The notes beneath the pieces were generated by a model. The model did no database searches. It had not been told where the DNA came from and worked only from the letters and a program-made list of their open reading frames with translations. This document shows positions 9,075-18,012 of a DNA stretch of 64,000 nt, piece after piece. Positions within the stretch are counted from its first letter, which is position 1, and every line of letters starts with the position of its first letter. The position numbers and the translations under genes are program-made. The stretch spans positions 248,001 through 312,000 of the forward strand of contig NZ_FXSZ01000001.1 in assembly GCF_900182575.1 (NCBI RefSeq), read 5' to 3'. The DNA is from Solitalea koreensis (GTDB lineage Bacteria > Bacteroidota > Bacteroidia > Sphingobacteriales > Sphingobacteriaceae).

Positions 9075-9983
9075 ATGTCTTCAGTACTTATATCAGGCGG
9101 GAGTGGATTAGTAGGCCATCGACTAACAGAACTCTTGTCAGCGAGAGGTTATAGTGTTTCATGGCTAAGCAGATCATCTACAACTCAAACCTCTATTCCT
9201 ATAAATACATACAAATGGAACGTCGAAGAACAAACGATCGATCCAAAATCAATTTCGGAGGTGGATTATATTATTAACCTTGCCGGGGCCGGAATTGCTG
9301 ATAAACGCTGGACAGAATCACGTAAAAAAGTAATACTGGAAAGCCGAACAAACAGTGTGAATCTACTGAGAAAAACATTGGCCGTTACACCAAATAACGT
9401 AAAGGCATTTATTTCAGCATCAGCTATTGGCTATTACGGAGAGCGAGGAGACCAATCAATGAATGAAAATGATACTCCGGCGAATGATTTTTTAGGCAAT
9501 TGCTGCGTCGAATGGGAACGGGCCGTTGATGAAATCGATAAATTAAACATTCGCACGGTTAAGGTAAGAACTGGTGTTGTATTAAGCCTTGAAGGAGGTG
9601 CCTTGCCCAAAATGGCTCAACCAATAAAATTAGGACTGGGAGCAGCTTTAGGCAACGGCCACCAATGGATGAGTTGGATACATATCGATGACCTGTGCAA
9701 TATTTACATTAAAGCGATTGAAGACGAACAGTTTTCAGGAGCGTATAATGCAGTGGCCCCTCTCCCGGTCACTAATGCGCAGTTAACAAAAACTCTTGCA
9801 TCAGTAGTACATAAACCTCTTTGGTTACCCAACCCACCAGCTTTTATTCTAAAATTAGCTTTGGGAGAAATGAGCTCCGTGATATTAAGTAGCACAAAAG
9901 TTTCTGCCGAAAAACTAAAAAATGAAGGCTTTCAATTTCAATTTCCCACAATTGATATCGCCTTGAAACAACTTTATAGTTAA
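9075..9983 (+). CDS. TIGR01777-family SDR epimerase (YfcH-like)
   Basis: The 302-residue protein is an extended short-chain dehydrogenase of the TIGR01777/YfcH type. The N-terminal NAD(P) site GGSGLVGHRL and the family hallmark SASAIGYYGERGD (about 116-128) are seen, and the C-terminal part matches the DUF1731 region that ends these proteins. The true reaction of the family is not known to me. It is divergent from the ferredoxin gene across about 105 bp and ends before a bidirectional terminator. Confidence 0.88.
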   Translation: MSSVLISGGSGLVGHRLTELLSARGYSVSWLSRSSTTQTSIPINTYKWNVEEQTIDPKSISEVDYIINLAGAGIADKRWTESRKKVILESRTNSVNLLRKTLAVTPNNVKAFISASAIGYYGERGDQSMNENDTPANDFLGNCCVEWERAVDEIDKLNIRTVKVRTGVVLSLEGGALPKMAQPIKLGLGAALGNGHQWMSWIHIDDLCNIYIKAIEDEQFSGAYNAVAPLPVTNAQLTKTLASVVHKPLWLPNPPAFILKLALGEMSSVILSSTKVSAEKLKNEGFQFQFPTIDIALKQLYS

Positions 9984-10031
9984 TGCAACCTGTATTTTAA
10001 TTTGATGGAGAAAAAGCGGAATAATAAATAA

Positions 10032-10062
10032 AAAAAGAGCTTAGGATAACCAAGCTCTTTTT
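10032..10062. terminator. Bidirectional intrinsic terminator
   Basis: A perfect 11-bp stem (10032-10042 with 10052-10062) has an A run on the left and a T run on the right. It can therefore end the plus-strand SDR gene and the minus-strand FKBP gene that converge here. Confidence 0.85.
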
Positions 10063-10076
10063 ACAACTTCCTTACT

Positions 10077-10559
10077 CTAATTAGTAACTGTTTGCAGTGT
10101 AATATCAAATACGGTAACTGAACCTCCAGGTATTGGACCATTTGCACAAGTTCCATAACCTAATCGAGAAGGAATTAACAGGAGTATTTCCCCGCCCTCC
10201 TTTATTTTAGGCAAACCTTCTATCCAACCTGCAATCAACTGACCCAAAACAAAATTAATTGGATAATCCGCCTTATCAAACTCTAAACCATTGGTGAGTG
10301 AACCGGTGTAAGATAAAGTAACCTGTGAGTTAACTGTTGGAGTGGCTCCTTCGCCCGGAGTAATAATTTTGTAATGCAAACCAGTTGAAGTGCTTTGAAC
10401 ATCAGTAAGTCCTTTTGATGTTATATACGCTTCAATTACCTGTTGATCTTTTGCATCCTGAGTTGCACTTGGAGTATTCATACAAGGTTGTTCACTTTTC
10501 AAACAACTTGAAAAAACGACACTTCCGATAAGCGACAGGGTTAATAAAACTTTCTTCAT
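10077..10559 (-). CDS. Lipoprotein FKBP-type peptidyl-prolyl isomerase
   Basis: A secreted FKBP of about 160 residues. The N terminus MKKVLLTLSLIGSVVFSSC is a lipoprotein signal with the lipidated cysteine in VFSSC. The FKBP core follows (TGLHYKIITPGEGA, then VTLSYTGSL, FVLGQLIAGWIEGLPKIKEGG, LIPSRLGYG). The PSRLGYG and GWxEGL motifs of the active pocket are present. Another ATG lies four codons upstream (10571), but the chosen start gives a standard signal peptide. It is the second of two tandem paralogues and probably helps fold outer-membrane or periplasmic proteins. Confidence 0.88.
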   Translation of the reverse strand: MKKVLLTLSLIGSVVFSSCLKSEQPCMNTPSATQDAKDQQVIEAYITSKGLTDVQSTSTGLHYKIITPGEGATPTVNSQVTLSYTGSLTNGLEFDKADYPINFVLGQLIAGWIEGLPKIKEGGEILLLIPSRLGYGTCANGPIPGGSVTVFDITLQTVTN

Positions 10560-10578
10560 AATCTCTCTCAAATTCCTA

Positions 10579-11088
10579 TTAATATAATTGGACCAATTTT
10601 ATATCAAAAACCAACGGAATATTGGAAGGAACTGCGGTTCCATTTCCACAGTCACCATAAGCCATATAAGAAGGAATCATCAAGCGAATTCTTCCACCTT
10701 CACCAATTAATTGTAACCCTTCGGTCCACCCTTTAATTACATTATTCAGGGTAAAATTAATATGCGTTCCATGATCAAACTGCTTATCAGACAACGAATC
10801 GACCGTTGAAATTAACGCTCCTGTATAATCCACGCCTACCTTTGATCTTGCGGATGGTTTTCTATTAGGATTTCCCGCATTATAAATTCTGTATGAAAGA
10901 CCTGAAGCCGTTGTATAAACGCTGTCCATTGCTTTACGAACAACAAATGCTCTTATAGCCTGACGATCTGCTGAATCTGCTTTTGCTGAATATTGACTTA
11001 TACAATATACATTTTGAGTATCTTGAGTAGAGCACATTGAAACCAACAATCCGGTTCCTATTACAGCTGCTAATAATAATTTCTTCAT
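10579..11088 (-). CDS. Lipoprotein FKBP-type peptidyl-prolyl isomerase, paralogue
   Basis: This 169-residue protein precedes its paralogue in the same direction with about 19 bp between them. The signal MKKLLLAAVIGTGLLVSMC ends in a lipobox-like LVSMC. The FKBP core has ASGLSYRIYNAGN, VGVDYTGALI, LNNVIKGWTEGLQLIGEGG and MIPSYMAYG. The active-pocket motifs are slightly changed relative to the neighbour (PSYMAYG against PSRLGYG). An extra CGNGTAVP segment with a cysteine is shared by both copies in a similar place (CANGPIPG in the neighbour). The pair probably arose by local duplication and then diverged. Confidence 0.87.
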   Translation of the reverse strand: MKKLLLAAVIGTGLLVSMCSTQDTQNVYCISQYSAKADSADRQAIRAFVVRKAMDSVYTTASGLSYRIYNAGNPNRKPSARSKVGVDYTGALISTVDSLSDKQFDHGTHINFTLNNVIKGWTEGLQLIGEGGRIRLMIPSYMAYGDCGNGTAVPSNIPLVFDIKLVQLY

Positions 11089-11242
11089 TTGAACTTTAAT
11101 TTCTTCTGTCTAGCCCGCAAAGATGCTGTTTATTATGGTTTTTTTAAAGCTAATTTTTTGTTGCAAAGCAATATAACCTAAAATAAAGCCTCCGGGACCT
11201 CTACTTAAACTCTTCTATTCACAATAAATTGTGTTCTTAAAT

Positions 11243-11277
11243 AAAAAATACGGTGCAATCTTTTCGAATGCACCGTA
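11243..11277 (-). terminator. Intrinsic terminator of the fad operon
   Basis: On the minus strand a 9-bp GC-containing stem (11269-11277 with 11249-11257) is followed by a TATTTTTTA run. It lies 26 bp past the stop of the acyl-CoA dehydrogenase gene, the last gene of the operon. Confidence 0.8.
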
Positions 11278-11303
11278 ACTTAAAAACACACGCAGAATAA
11301 TTA

Positions 11304-13094
11304 TCAGAAACAATATTTATTCTCGTCAATAATCTTTTTAGCTACTCGTTGACGAGCATCTTTCGAATTAAAAGGTTCCGCTTTCGTGAAACGCTTAAGT
11401 CCCATCATCATCATGCGTAGCTCATCTCCTTCAGCAAATGAGTTCAGCGCTTCTTTTCCATTCAACCACACTTTATCGATGGCTTCATTCACATAGATTT
11501 TAACCATATCGATTTGCGAAGCACAAGCTTCTTCCCCACGAATACCGATCAACTTTTCAGTACGCAACACCATTGATTCAGCCACATATGCCAATGATGC
11601 CATATCTGCAATATTCATCAAGATTTCTTGCTCTTTGCCAAGTGTCATCATTAGTTTCTGCACAGCTGCACCTGCGGTCATCAATGCGGCTTTCTTTATA
11701 TTTTTAACCATGCGTTTTTCATAAGCAAACAATCCATCGTCAGTAATATTAAAATCAGGAATTGACAATAATTCTTGAGCAACTGCCTGAGCCGGTCCCA
11801 TCAAGTTCAACTCACCTTTCATTGCACGCTTCAACATCATGTCAACGGTAAGCAAACGGTTAATTTCATTCGTGCCTTCAAAAATACGGTTGATACGCGC
11901 ATCGCGATATGCACGATCCATAGGAGCTTCTGCTGAGAAACCCATACCTCCATACACTTGAACTCCTTCATCCACTACATAATCCAATGCTTCAGAACCG
12001 TATACTTTTAAAATTGCACACTCAACAGCAAATTGCTCAGTACTCTTCAATTTTGCCTGCCCAGGCTCCATCCCACCGGCAACCAATGTTTCGTAAGCAT
12101 CATCAATGTTTTGGCCTGCACGATACATCGCTGATTCCACCGCATAAATACGAGTAGCCATTTCTGCCAATTTATAACGCACAGCTCCAAATTTTGAAAT
12201 TGGCAACTTAAACTGAACGCGTTCGTTCGAATAGTTCACTGCTTTGTTAACTACAGCTTTTGCTGCGCCAATTGCCGCTGCAGCAAGTTTAATCCGTCCG
12301 ATATTTAAAATATTTACAGCGATTTTGAAACCATTACCACGGGAAGATAGCATGTTCTCAACCGGCACATGACAGTCATTGAAGAAAATTTGGCGGGTTG
12401 AAGATCCTTTAATACCCATTTTATGCTCTTCAGGATTCATAGTGATGCCCCCGAAGCCACGTTCAACAATAAAGGCTGACAAGTTTTCGTCGTCCTCAAT
12501 TTTAGCGAACACAATGAAGATATCGGCAAAACCACCATTGGTAATCCACATTTTTTGCCCATTGATTACATAACTCTTCCCATCGGCACTTAAAACTGCT
12601 TTGGTTTTACCTGAGTTAGCATCCGATCCTGAGTTGGGTTCTGTTAAGCAGTATGCGGCCTTCAACTCTCCGGTTGCAAGCTTCGGAATGTAATTATCTT
12701 TTTGCTCTTTATTTCCGTAGTATAAAATAGGTAATGTTCCAATACCTGTATGTGCCGACATCGCCACTGCAAATGAATGGCCCTCTCCAATGACTTCAGC
12801 TACCAGCATTGAAGTATTGAAACTTTTTCCAAAACCTCCATACTCTTCTGGGACTGAAACACCCAAAATACCCAGCTCACCTGATTTATCCATCAAACTT
12901 TCCATCAAACCCTCTTCGTGATTATCAATGCGATCAAGGTTAGGCAAAACCTCTGCAGCAAGAAAATCGTGACAGGTTTTTGCAATCATTAATTGTTCCT
13001 CATCCCATTCTTCCGGAATGAAAATATCTTGAGCTTCGGTTTCTGAGATTAAGAACTCCCCGCCCTTCATTGTTTTTTTTGCTATTGCTTCCAT
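11304..13094 (-). CDS. Acyl-CoA dehydrogenase
   Basis: An FAD enzyme that makes the trans-2-enoyl-CoA in the first step of beta-oxidation. The 596 residues match the long Bacteroidota form, with a C-terminal extension like that of VLCAD/ACAD9 after the usual 380-residue core. The flavin segments AYCLTEPNSGSDANS and KMWITNGGFADIF, and the catalytic glutamate in RIFEGTNEINR, are present. An ATG at 13148 would add 18 residues, but related proteins start at the conserved MEAIAKKTMKGGEFL, so 13094 is chosen. It is the last gene of the MarR-fad operon, 62 bp after the thiolase stop. Confidence 0.95.
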   Translation of the reverse strand: MEAIAKKTMKGGEFLISETEAQDIFIPEEWDEEQLMIAKTCHDFLAAEVLPNLDRIDNHEEGLMESLMDKSGELGILGVSVPEEYGGFGKSFNTSMLVAEVIGEGHSFAVAMSAHTGIGTLPILYYGNKEQKDNYIPKLATGELKAAYCLTEPNSGSDANSGKTKAVLSADGKSYVINGQKMWITNGGFADIFIVFAKIEDDENLSAFIVERGFGGITMNPEEHKMGIKGSSTRQIFFNDCHVPVENMLSSRGNGFKIAVNILNIGRIKLAAAAIGAAKAVVNKAVNYSNERVQFKLPISKFGAVRYKLAEMATRIYAVESAMYRAGQNIDDAYETLVAGGMEPGQAKLKSTEQFAVECAILKVYGSEALDYVVDEGVQVYGGMGFSAEAPMDRAYRDARINRIFEGTNEINRLLTVDMMLKRAMKGELNLMGPAQAVAQELLSIPDFNITDDGLFAYEKRMVKNIKKAALMTAGAAVQKLMMTLGKEQEILMNIADMASLAYVAESMVLRTEKLIGIRGEEACASQIDMVKIYVNEAIDKVWLNGKEALNSFAEGDELRMMMMGLKRFTKAEPFNSKDARQRVAKKIIDENKYCF

Positions 13095-13156
13095 GATTGA
13101 TTTTAGAATTGAGGTTTGCATATTGCGTATTGAGACACTTATGCTCAATACTTTTT

Positions 13157-14335
13157 CTAATTTAAAAACTCAAATATACCTGCAGCACCTTGTCCGGTAC
13201 CCACACACATGGTTACCATTCCATATTTTTTCTGACGACGGCGCAATTCGTTTAGCACTTGTACAGTTAATTTAGCGCCAGTACAACCCAATGGGTGTCC
13301 TAAGGCAATTGCACCACCATTTACGTTTATGATATCCTGATTCAAATTCAGTTCACGAATGATGGCTAAGGATTGAGTAGCAAATGCTTCGTTTAATTCG
13401 ATCAGATCAATATCGTTTATGCCTAAACCTGCTTTTTTTACAGCTAATGGAATAGCCTCAATCGGGCCAATACCCATGACGCGTGGAGGAACTCCGGCCA
13501 CACCATAGCTTACAAAACGAGCAATTGGTTGAACGCCTAATTCTTTCAGCATTTTTTCAGATACAACCAGCACGAAGGCAGCTCCATCAGAAGTTTGTGA
13601 AGAATTACCTGCAGTTACGCTACCATCTGCAGCGAAAACTGGTTTCAATTTTGCCAATTTATCAACTGAAGTATCGGCACGAGGGCCTTCGTCAGTATCA
13701 ACCACGTATGAACGCGTTTTACGTTTCATGTTTTCATCCACGTAATTTTCATTCACAGTAATAGGAACAATATCGTCTGCAAATCGGCCGTTTTTAATTG
13801 CGTCGATTGCTTTTTGGTGCGAGTTAAAGGCAAAGATATCCTGATCTTCTCGGGAAACTTTAAAGTCTTTTGCTACAGCTTCAGCAGTTAAACCCATCCC
13901 CCAGTAGTAATCGGGATTGTCTTTAGCTACCTCATAATTCGGAACAATTTTCACTCCTCCAAAAGGCATCCCCGACATTACTTCGACACCTCCTGCTACG
14001 ATGCAATCAGCCATTCCTGACTTAATTTTTGCCGCTGCTATAGCAATGGTTTCTAATCCAGATGCACAGTAACGGTTTACAGTTACACCCGGAACTTTAT
14101 ATGTTTTTAACCCCATAAGCGAAACCATACGGCCAATATTTAAGCCTTGTTCTGCTTCAGGAGTTGCATTACCAACAATTACGTCGTCGATTTTTTCTTT
14201 CTCTAAATTTGGCACTGATGCCACTAAATAACTTACCACTTCAGCTGCCAAATCATCGGCGCGAGTGAAACGGAACACCCCTCGTGGAGCTTTGCCCACT
14301 GCGGTACGATATCCTGCTATGATGTATGCTTCCAT
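13157..14335 (-). CDS. Acetyl-CoA acyltransferase (3-ketoacyl-CoA thiolase)
   Basis: A 392-residue thiolase that cleaves 3-ketoacyl-CoA with CoA at the end of each beta-oxidation round. All catalytic residues are seen: nucleophile C90 in [12 protein letters not shown]347 in [11 protein letters not shown] and C377 in TMCVGTGQG. The N terminus [15 protein letters not shown] is standard. The FadA-type length, and the neighbours dehydrogenase/hydratase and acyl-CoA dehydrogenase, argue for degradation rather than synthesis of acetoacetyl-CoA. It is separated from the upstream fad gene by about 370 bp holding a decayed gene. Confidence 0.95.
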   Translation of the reverse strand: MEAYIIAGYRTAVGKAPRGVFRFTRADDLAAEVVSYLVASVPNLEKEKIDDVIVGNATPEAEQGLNIGRMVSLMGLKTYKVPGVTVNRYCASGLETIAIAAAKIKSGMADCIVAGGVEVMSGMPFGGVKIVPNYEVAKDNPDYYWGMGLTAEAVAKDFKVSREDQDIFAFNSHQKAIDAIKNGRFADDIVPITVNENYVDENMKRKTRSYVVDTDEGPRADTSVDKLAKLKPVFAADGSVTAGNSSQTSDGAAFVLVVSEKMLKELGVQPIARFVSYGVAGVPPRVMGIGPIEAIPLAVKKAGLGINDIDLIELNEAFATQSLAIIRELNLNQDIINVNGGAIALGHPLGCTGAKLTVQVLNELRRRQKKYGMVTMCVGTGQGAAGIFEFLN

Positions 14336-14362
14336 ATTTGTTTTAGTATTGAATAGTATATA

Positions 14363-14628
14363 TCAAGACAAAGTTTTCTCAAGAGAATGTATCATCTTTT
14401 GAATTTCTGATACTTTATTTATTAATTCATTGTGGTCGAATCGCTTAATAGTTCAAGTCTAGCAATAATAACTTGCGTTTCAAGTTCAGAATTTGAAACT
14501 GACGCTCTTTTCATTTGAAAAATCAACCCGTATTTTTCGTCAGTTGGTAAAAAGGCCGTAGCTTTATAAATATCCACAGCAAAATCAATTGATTTTTGCC
14601 ACACTTTGAGTACTTTAAAATTATGCAT
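14363..14628 (-). pseudogene. Decayed four-helix-bundle protein gene (23S rRNA IVS type)
   Basis: The open part (14422-14628, 68 codons) starts MHNFKVLKVWQKSIDFAVDI, the hallmark start of the four-helix-bundle family (TIGR02436) that is often encoded in 23S rRNA intervening sequences or stand-alone. Intact members are about 115-125 residues. Here the KRASVS segment runs straight into SELETQVIIA, so the middle (the usual NIAEG...SLS stretch, some 30 residues) is missing. The frame then shifts near codon 60: another frame continues with ELINKVSEIQKMIHSL, the expected C-terminal helix, to a TGA at 14363-14365. An internal deletion plus a frameshift make it a likely pseudogene. Confidence 0.7.
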
Positions 14629-14655
14629 CGGTTTTATGGTTGTTAAATCTTGACA

Positions 14656-14687
14656 CTTGCTACTATTATATTATCTTGCTACTATTA
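14656..14687. repeat. Short direct repeat, 13 bp twice, period 19
   Basis: CTTGCTACTATTA occurs at 14656-14668 and again at 14675-14687, between the decayed four-helix-bundle gene and the hydroxyacyl-CoA dehydrogenase stop. It may be a scar of the event that brought in or broke that gene. Confidence 0.5.
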
Positions 14688-14701
14688 CTCAATTCTCACC
14701 T

Positions 14702-17110
14702 CTAATTTCTTAACGTTTTCCCTTTTGTAAGAATGCTTTGAATACGTTCTAAGGTTTTCTTCTCACTACATAAGGATAAAAACGCCTCGCGCTCCAGGTC
14801 AAGTAAATATTGTTCTGTTACCAGGGTTGGAGCCGATAAATCACCGCCACAAAGCACATAACCTAACTTTTCAGAGATTTTTTTATCGTGTTCTGAAATA
14901 TAATGACCGCTGTACATGGTGTTTGCACCTGCTAGCACCATTCCTAAACCCGACTTACCCAGCACTTTAATATCCTTACGTTGAACGGGTTTAGTGTAAC
15001 CTGCATCAGCCAATTCAATAGCTTTTTCTTTAGCATCAGCAATTAAGCGACTACGGTTCATGCTGATGGCGTATTTGTCTTTTTGTAAATAACCCAGTTC
15101 TTCAGCTTCGCGGCCCGAAGTTGAAACCTTCGCCATACCAATCGTCAGAAATTTATCTTTCAAAATATTCTGATCAATTTGCCCCTCTGCGAAAGCATCC
15201 GAAGCACGCAATGCAAATTCTTTTGAACCACCTCCGCCTGGGATCAAACCAACTCCAAATTCAACTAAACCCATATAGGTTTCAGCATTAGCCTGAACGA
15301 AATCAGCATGCATACATAATTCACAACCACCACCTAAAGTTAAATTATGAGGTGCCGCAACCACCGGAATGCCTGAATAACGAATTCTCATCATGGTGTT
15401 TTGAAACATCCGAATAGCAAAATCTACTTCGTCCCATTCTTGCTCAACTGCCATCATGAAGATCATACCCACGTTGGCTCCTGCTGAAAAGTTTGCTCCA
15501 TCATTACCGATTACCAATCCGCGATACCCCTTTTCAGCAACATCGATGGCTTTATTTATGCCTTCCAGCACTTCGCCACCAATGGTGTTCATTTTGGTAT
15601 GAAACTCCAGATTGATAATTCCATCGCCTAAATCTGTAATGGCTGTTCCTGCATTTTTCCAAATCGTTTTGGTTGCCCGAATGTTATCTAAAATAATGTA
15701 TTGAGAAGTCCCAGGAATGTTTTTGTAGGTTTTAGACGGAATGTCATAGTATTTCTTTTCACCATTTTCCACTTTATAAAACGAAGTATTTCCGGCAGCT
15801 AACATTTCTGTAACCCATACAGCTGGAACATGACCGTATTTCTTCATCATATCTACCGCTTCTGCTATACCTAATGCATCCCAAACTTCAAACGGACCAA
15901 GTTCCCAACCAAAACCGGCACGTAATGCGTCGTCGATTCGATACAATTCATCAGATATTTCAGGAATGCGATCAGACACATATTCAAACAAACCAGCGAA
16001 TGAAGTCCGGAAAAACTCGCCGGCTTTATCTTTACCCATTGCATACGCTTTCATACGTAAACGCAAGTCTTCGATCGACTTTAAAGTTTCTAGTGTCGTC
16101 GATTTGATTTTTTGCTGAGGCTCGTATGCTAAGGTTTTCAGATTCAATGATAAAATCTCTGATTTACTATCTGCTCCTTTTATCTTTTTATAGAAACCTT
16201 GTCCGGTTTTATCACCTAACCAGTTATTCTGTTCCATTTTAGCTACGTAAGCAGGCAACTTAAACAGTTCACGGGCTTTATCATCAGGACAATTATCATA
16301 TAATCCTTTTGCTACCTTAATCATGGTATCCAGCCCTACCACATCGGTAGTACGGAAGGTTGCTGATTTCGGTCGACCCAAGACCGGACCCGTAAATTTA
16401 TCCACCTCATCAACAGTCAGGTCCATTTTCTCAACCAAATGGAGTAAAGACATGATGCTATAAACACCAATCCGATTTGCAATAAAAGCAGGAGTATCCT
16501 TACACAAGACGGTCGTTTTCCCGAGGAATTTATCACCATAGTGCATCAGGAATTCAACCACATCCTTATTGGTGAATGGCGTTGGAATAATTTCAAGCAA
16601 ACGCAAATAACGTGGAGGATTGAAGAAATGGGTTCCGCAGAAATGCGCTTTGAAATCATCACCTCTGCCTTCTGCCATCATGTGAATAGGAATCCCCGAA
16701 GTATTGGATGTAATAAGTGTACCTGGTTTACGAAATTTTTCTACTTGATCGTACACTTTTTTCTTGATTTCAAGATTTTCAACTACAACTTCAATTACCC
16801 AGTCGCAACTTGCGATATCTTTCATGTTATCGTCAAAGTTGCCCGCAGTGATTTTGTTTACTACCGATTTGGTAAAAACAGGAGAAGGGTTTGACTTTAT
16901 AGTTGTTTCCAGAGCGGCATTTACAATTTTGTTACGAGCAGCTTTATCCTGAATTGTAGCGACACCGCCTTCCGATTCTTCAGAAGCTAGTTCTTTAGGA
17001 ACAATATCGAGCAGTAGCACCTCAACCCCAAGATTGGCAAAGTGACAAGCAATGCGCGAACCCATGATTCCGGATCCTAACACAGCAACTTTCTTAATAA
17101 TTCGATTCAT
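14702..17110 (-). CDS. 3-hydroxyacyl-CoA dehydrogenase / enoyl-CoA hydratase fusion, FadN-like
   Basis: A two-enzyme beta-oxidation protein of 802 residues. The NAD-binding dehydrogenase is first (VAVLGSGIMGSRIACHFA at about 8-25, the HFFNPP motif, and a C-terminal dehydrogenase repeat). The crotonase-fold hydratase is last, with both active-site glutamates in GGGCEL and GLVEFGVGLIPGGGG. This order is the reverse of E. coli FadB and matches the FadN/Bacteroidota type. It is read after MarR with an 80-bp gap and before thiolase and acyl-CoA dehydrogenase, so it forms the core of the fad operon. Confidence 0.94.
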   Translation of the reverse strand: MNRIIKKVAVLGSGIMGSRIACHFANLGVEVLLLDIVPKELASEESEGGVATIQDKAARNKIVNAALETTIKSNPSPVFTKSVVNKITAGNFDDNMKDIASCDWVIEVVVENLEIKKKVYDQVEKFRKPGTLITSNTSGIPIHMMAEGRGDDFKAHFCGTHFFNPPRYLRLLEIIPTPFTNKDVVEFLMHYGDKFLGKTTVLCKDTPAFIANRIGVYSIMSLLHLVEKMDLTVDEVDKFTGPVLGRPKSATFRTTDVVGLDTMIKVAKGLYDNCPDDKARELFKLPAYVAKMEQNNWLGDKTGQGFYKKIKGADSKSEILSLNLKTLAYEPQQKIKSTTLETLKSIEDLRLRMKAYAMGKDKAGEFFRTSFAGLFEYVSDRIPEISDELYRIDDALRAGFGWELGPFEVWDALGIAEAVDMMKKYGHVPAVWVTEMLAAGNTSFYKVENGEKKYYDIPSKTYKNIPGTSQYIILDNIRATKTIWKNAGTAITDLGDGIINLEFHTKMNTIGGEVLEGINKAIDVAEKGYRGLVIGNDGANFSAGANVGMIFMMAVEQEWDEVDFAIRMFQNTMMRIRYSGIPVVAAPHNLTLGGGCELCMHADFVQANAETYMGLVEFGVGLIPGGGGSKEFALRASDAFAEGQIDQNILKDKFLTIGMAKVSTSGREAEELGYLQKDKYAISMNRSRLIADAKEKAIELADAGYTKPVQRKDIKVLGKSGLGMVLAGANTMYSGHYISEHDKKISEKLGYVLCGGDLSAPTLVTEQYLLDLEREAFLSLCSEKKTLERIQSILTKGKTLRN

Positions 17111-17190
17111 TGTTGATTGATTTATTCGTTAAAAGTTATTTCGATAAAAGAATAATGATAAAAGGCTCAGGACTGTTTTAGTATAAATAA

Positions 17191-17643
17191 CTAAATATTA
17201 TACCTTTCGGCCTCTTCAGGAACATAATCATGGGTTAACCTGTTTATCTTCTTTAGTGTTTCCAAACAGTTATTTTTTTCCTCTTCATTTAGGTTCTGTG
17301 CCAGATAATCATTGAATTTTCGCACCACCCCACTTGCTATTTTTCTTTTCTCTATACCAGTCGGAGTTAAGAAGATTTTCACCAAACGCTTATCCTGTAA
17401 ATCTGATTGTCGATAAATAAGCCCCATATCTTCCATGCTATTTAACAAGCGAGATAAACTGGTCGCTTTTTGTCCTAAAAGGGAGGCTAACACCGAAACA
17501 CTAGTTCCTTCTTTAGCAACGTTCATTAGCAAATACCCAAATGAGTGAGTAATACCGTACTCCGAAGCAATTTGATTATATTTATTGGCTACGCTTTGCC
17601 AAGCAAGCTTAATGTAATAGTCTATGGTTTCCTGTTCTTTCAC
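17191..17643 (-). CDS. MarR-family regulator of the fad operon
   Basis: A 150-residue MarR-type winged-helix protein. Dimerisation helices flank the DNA-binding part (SVLASLLGQKATSLSRLLNSMEDMGLIYRQ, then the wing DLQDKRLVKIFLT). It heads the minus-strand fad operon, 80 bp before the dehydrogenase/hydratase gene, an order I recall from Bacteroidota fad loci. By analogy it would repress the operon until an acyl-CoA binds. A 20-bp palindrome lies 43 bp upstream of its start, in the expected promoter region. Confidence 0.9.
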   Translation of the reverse strand: MKEQETIDYYIKLAWQSVANKYNQIASEYGITHSFGYLLMNVAKEGTSVSVLASLLGQKATSLSRLLNSMEDMGLIYRQSDLQDKRLVKIFLTPTGIEKRKIASGVVRKFNDYLAQNLNEEEKNNCLETLKKINRLTHDYVPEEAERYNI

Positions 17644-17685
17644 ACTGTAACGCTTTAATTTACTATACCAGCATAAACAATTTCG

Positions 17686-17705
17686 GCATAATATATTTAT
17701 TATGC
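17686..17705. promoter_or_regulatory. Candidate MarR operator palindrome
   Basis: GCATAATA-TATT-TATTATGC is a perfect 8-bp inverted repeat with a 4-bp centre. It lies 43 bp before the marR start codon. Size, symmetry and position fit a MarR dimer site controlling the fad operon; binding is not shown. Confidence 0.5.
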
Positions 17706-17754
17706 AAGCATAGCAATAAAATAGTTTAGAGGATTGTTGATGTGTGCATCTGAC

Positions 17755-17783
17755 TTATGGGGCGTAAAGCTTACGCCCCATAA
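17755..17783. repeat. Perfect 13-bp inverted repeat with 3-nt loop
   Basis: Left arm TTATGGGGCGTAA (17755-17767) and its exact reverse complement (17771-17783) flank AGC. The stem is GC-richer than the surroundings and lacks a T tail on either strand, so it is not a standard terminator. It may be a dispersed hairpin repeat or an RNA stability element. Confidence 0.6.
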
Positions 17784-18012
17784 ATAACAAAACTTGGTTT
17801 TTAAACTGGGTTTTACTCCGGATTTGGAGGCTTTATACTTTCGACCAGTCTAAGACTTCTGTTTTATTTAACTTTTAAGTGACCGCTTGCGCGGTGCATG
17901 ATGGACCTACCATCATCTTACTTACAACATTGCTCGTAGCATGCACTACTTACATTCGTGACACACCTCAGGAGAGAGGGGATATCTTTACATTACGAAC
18001 TTGAATTTCAAC

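Larger units (their letters stand above)
17644..18012. other. 369-bp non-coding stretch upstream of marR
   Basis: No convincing gene is seen. The part next to marR holds a 20-bp palindrome (17686-17705). Further right lie a perfect 13-bp inverted repeat (17755-17783), a 5-bp GC stem (17882-17886 with 17891-17895) and a 7-bp stem (17898-17904 with 17910-17916). No T runs follow these stems, so no clear terminator for the gamma-glutamyltransferase gene was found. Confidence 0.5.
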
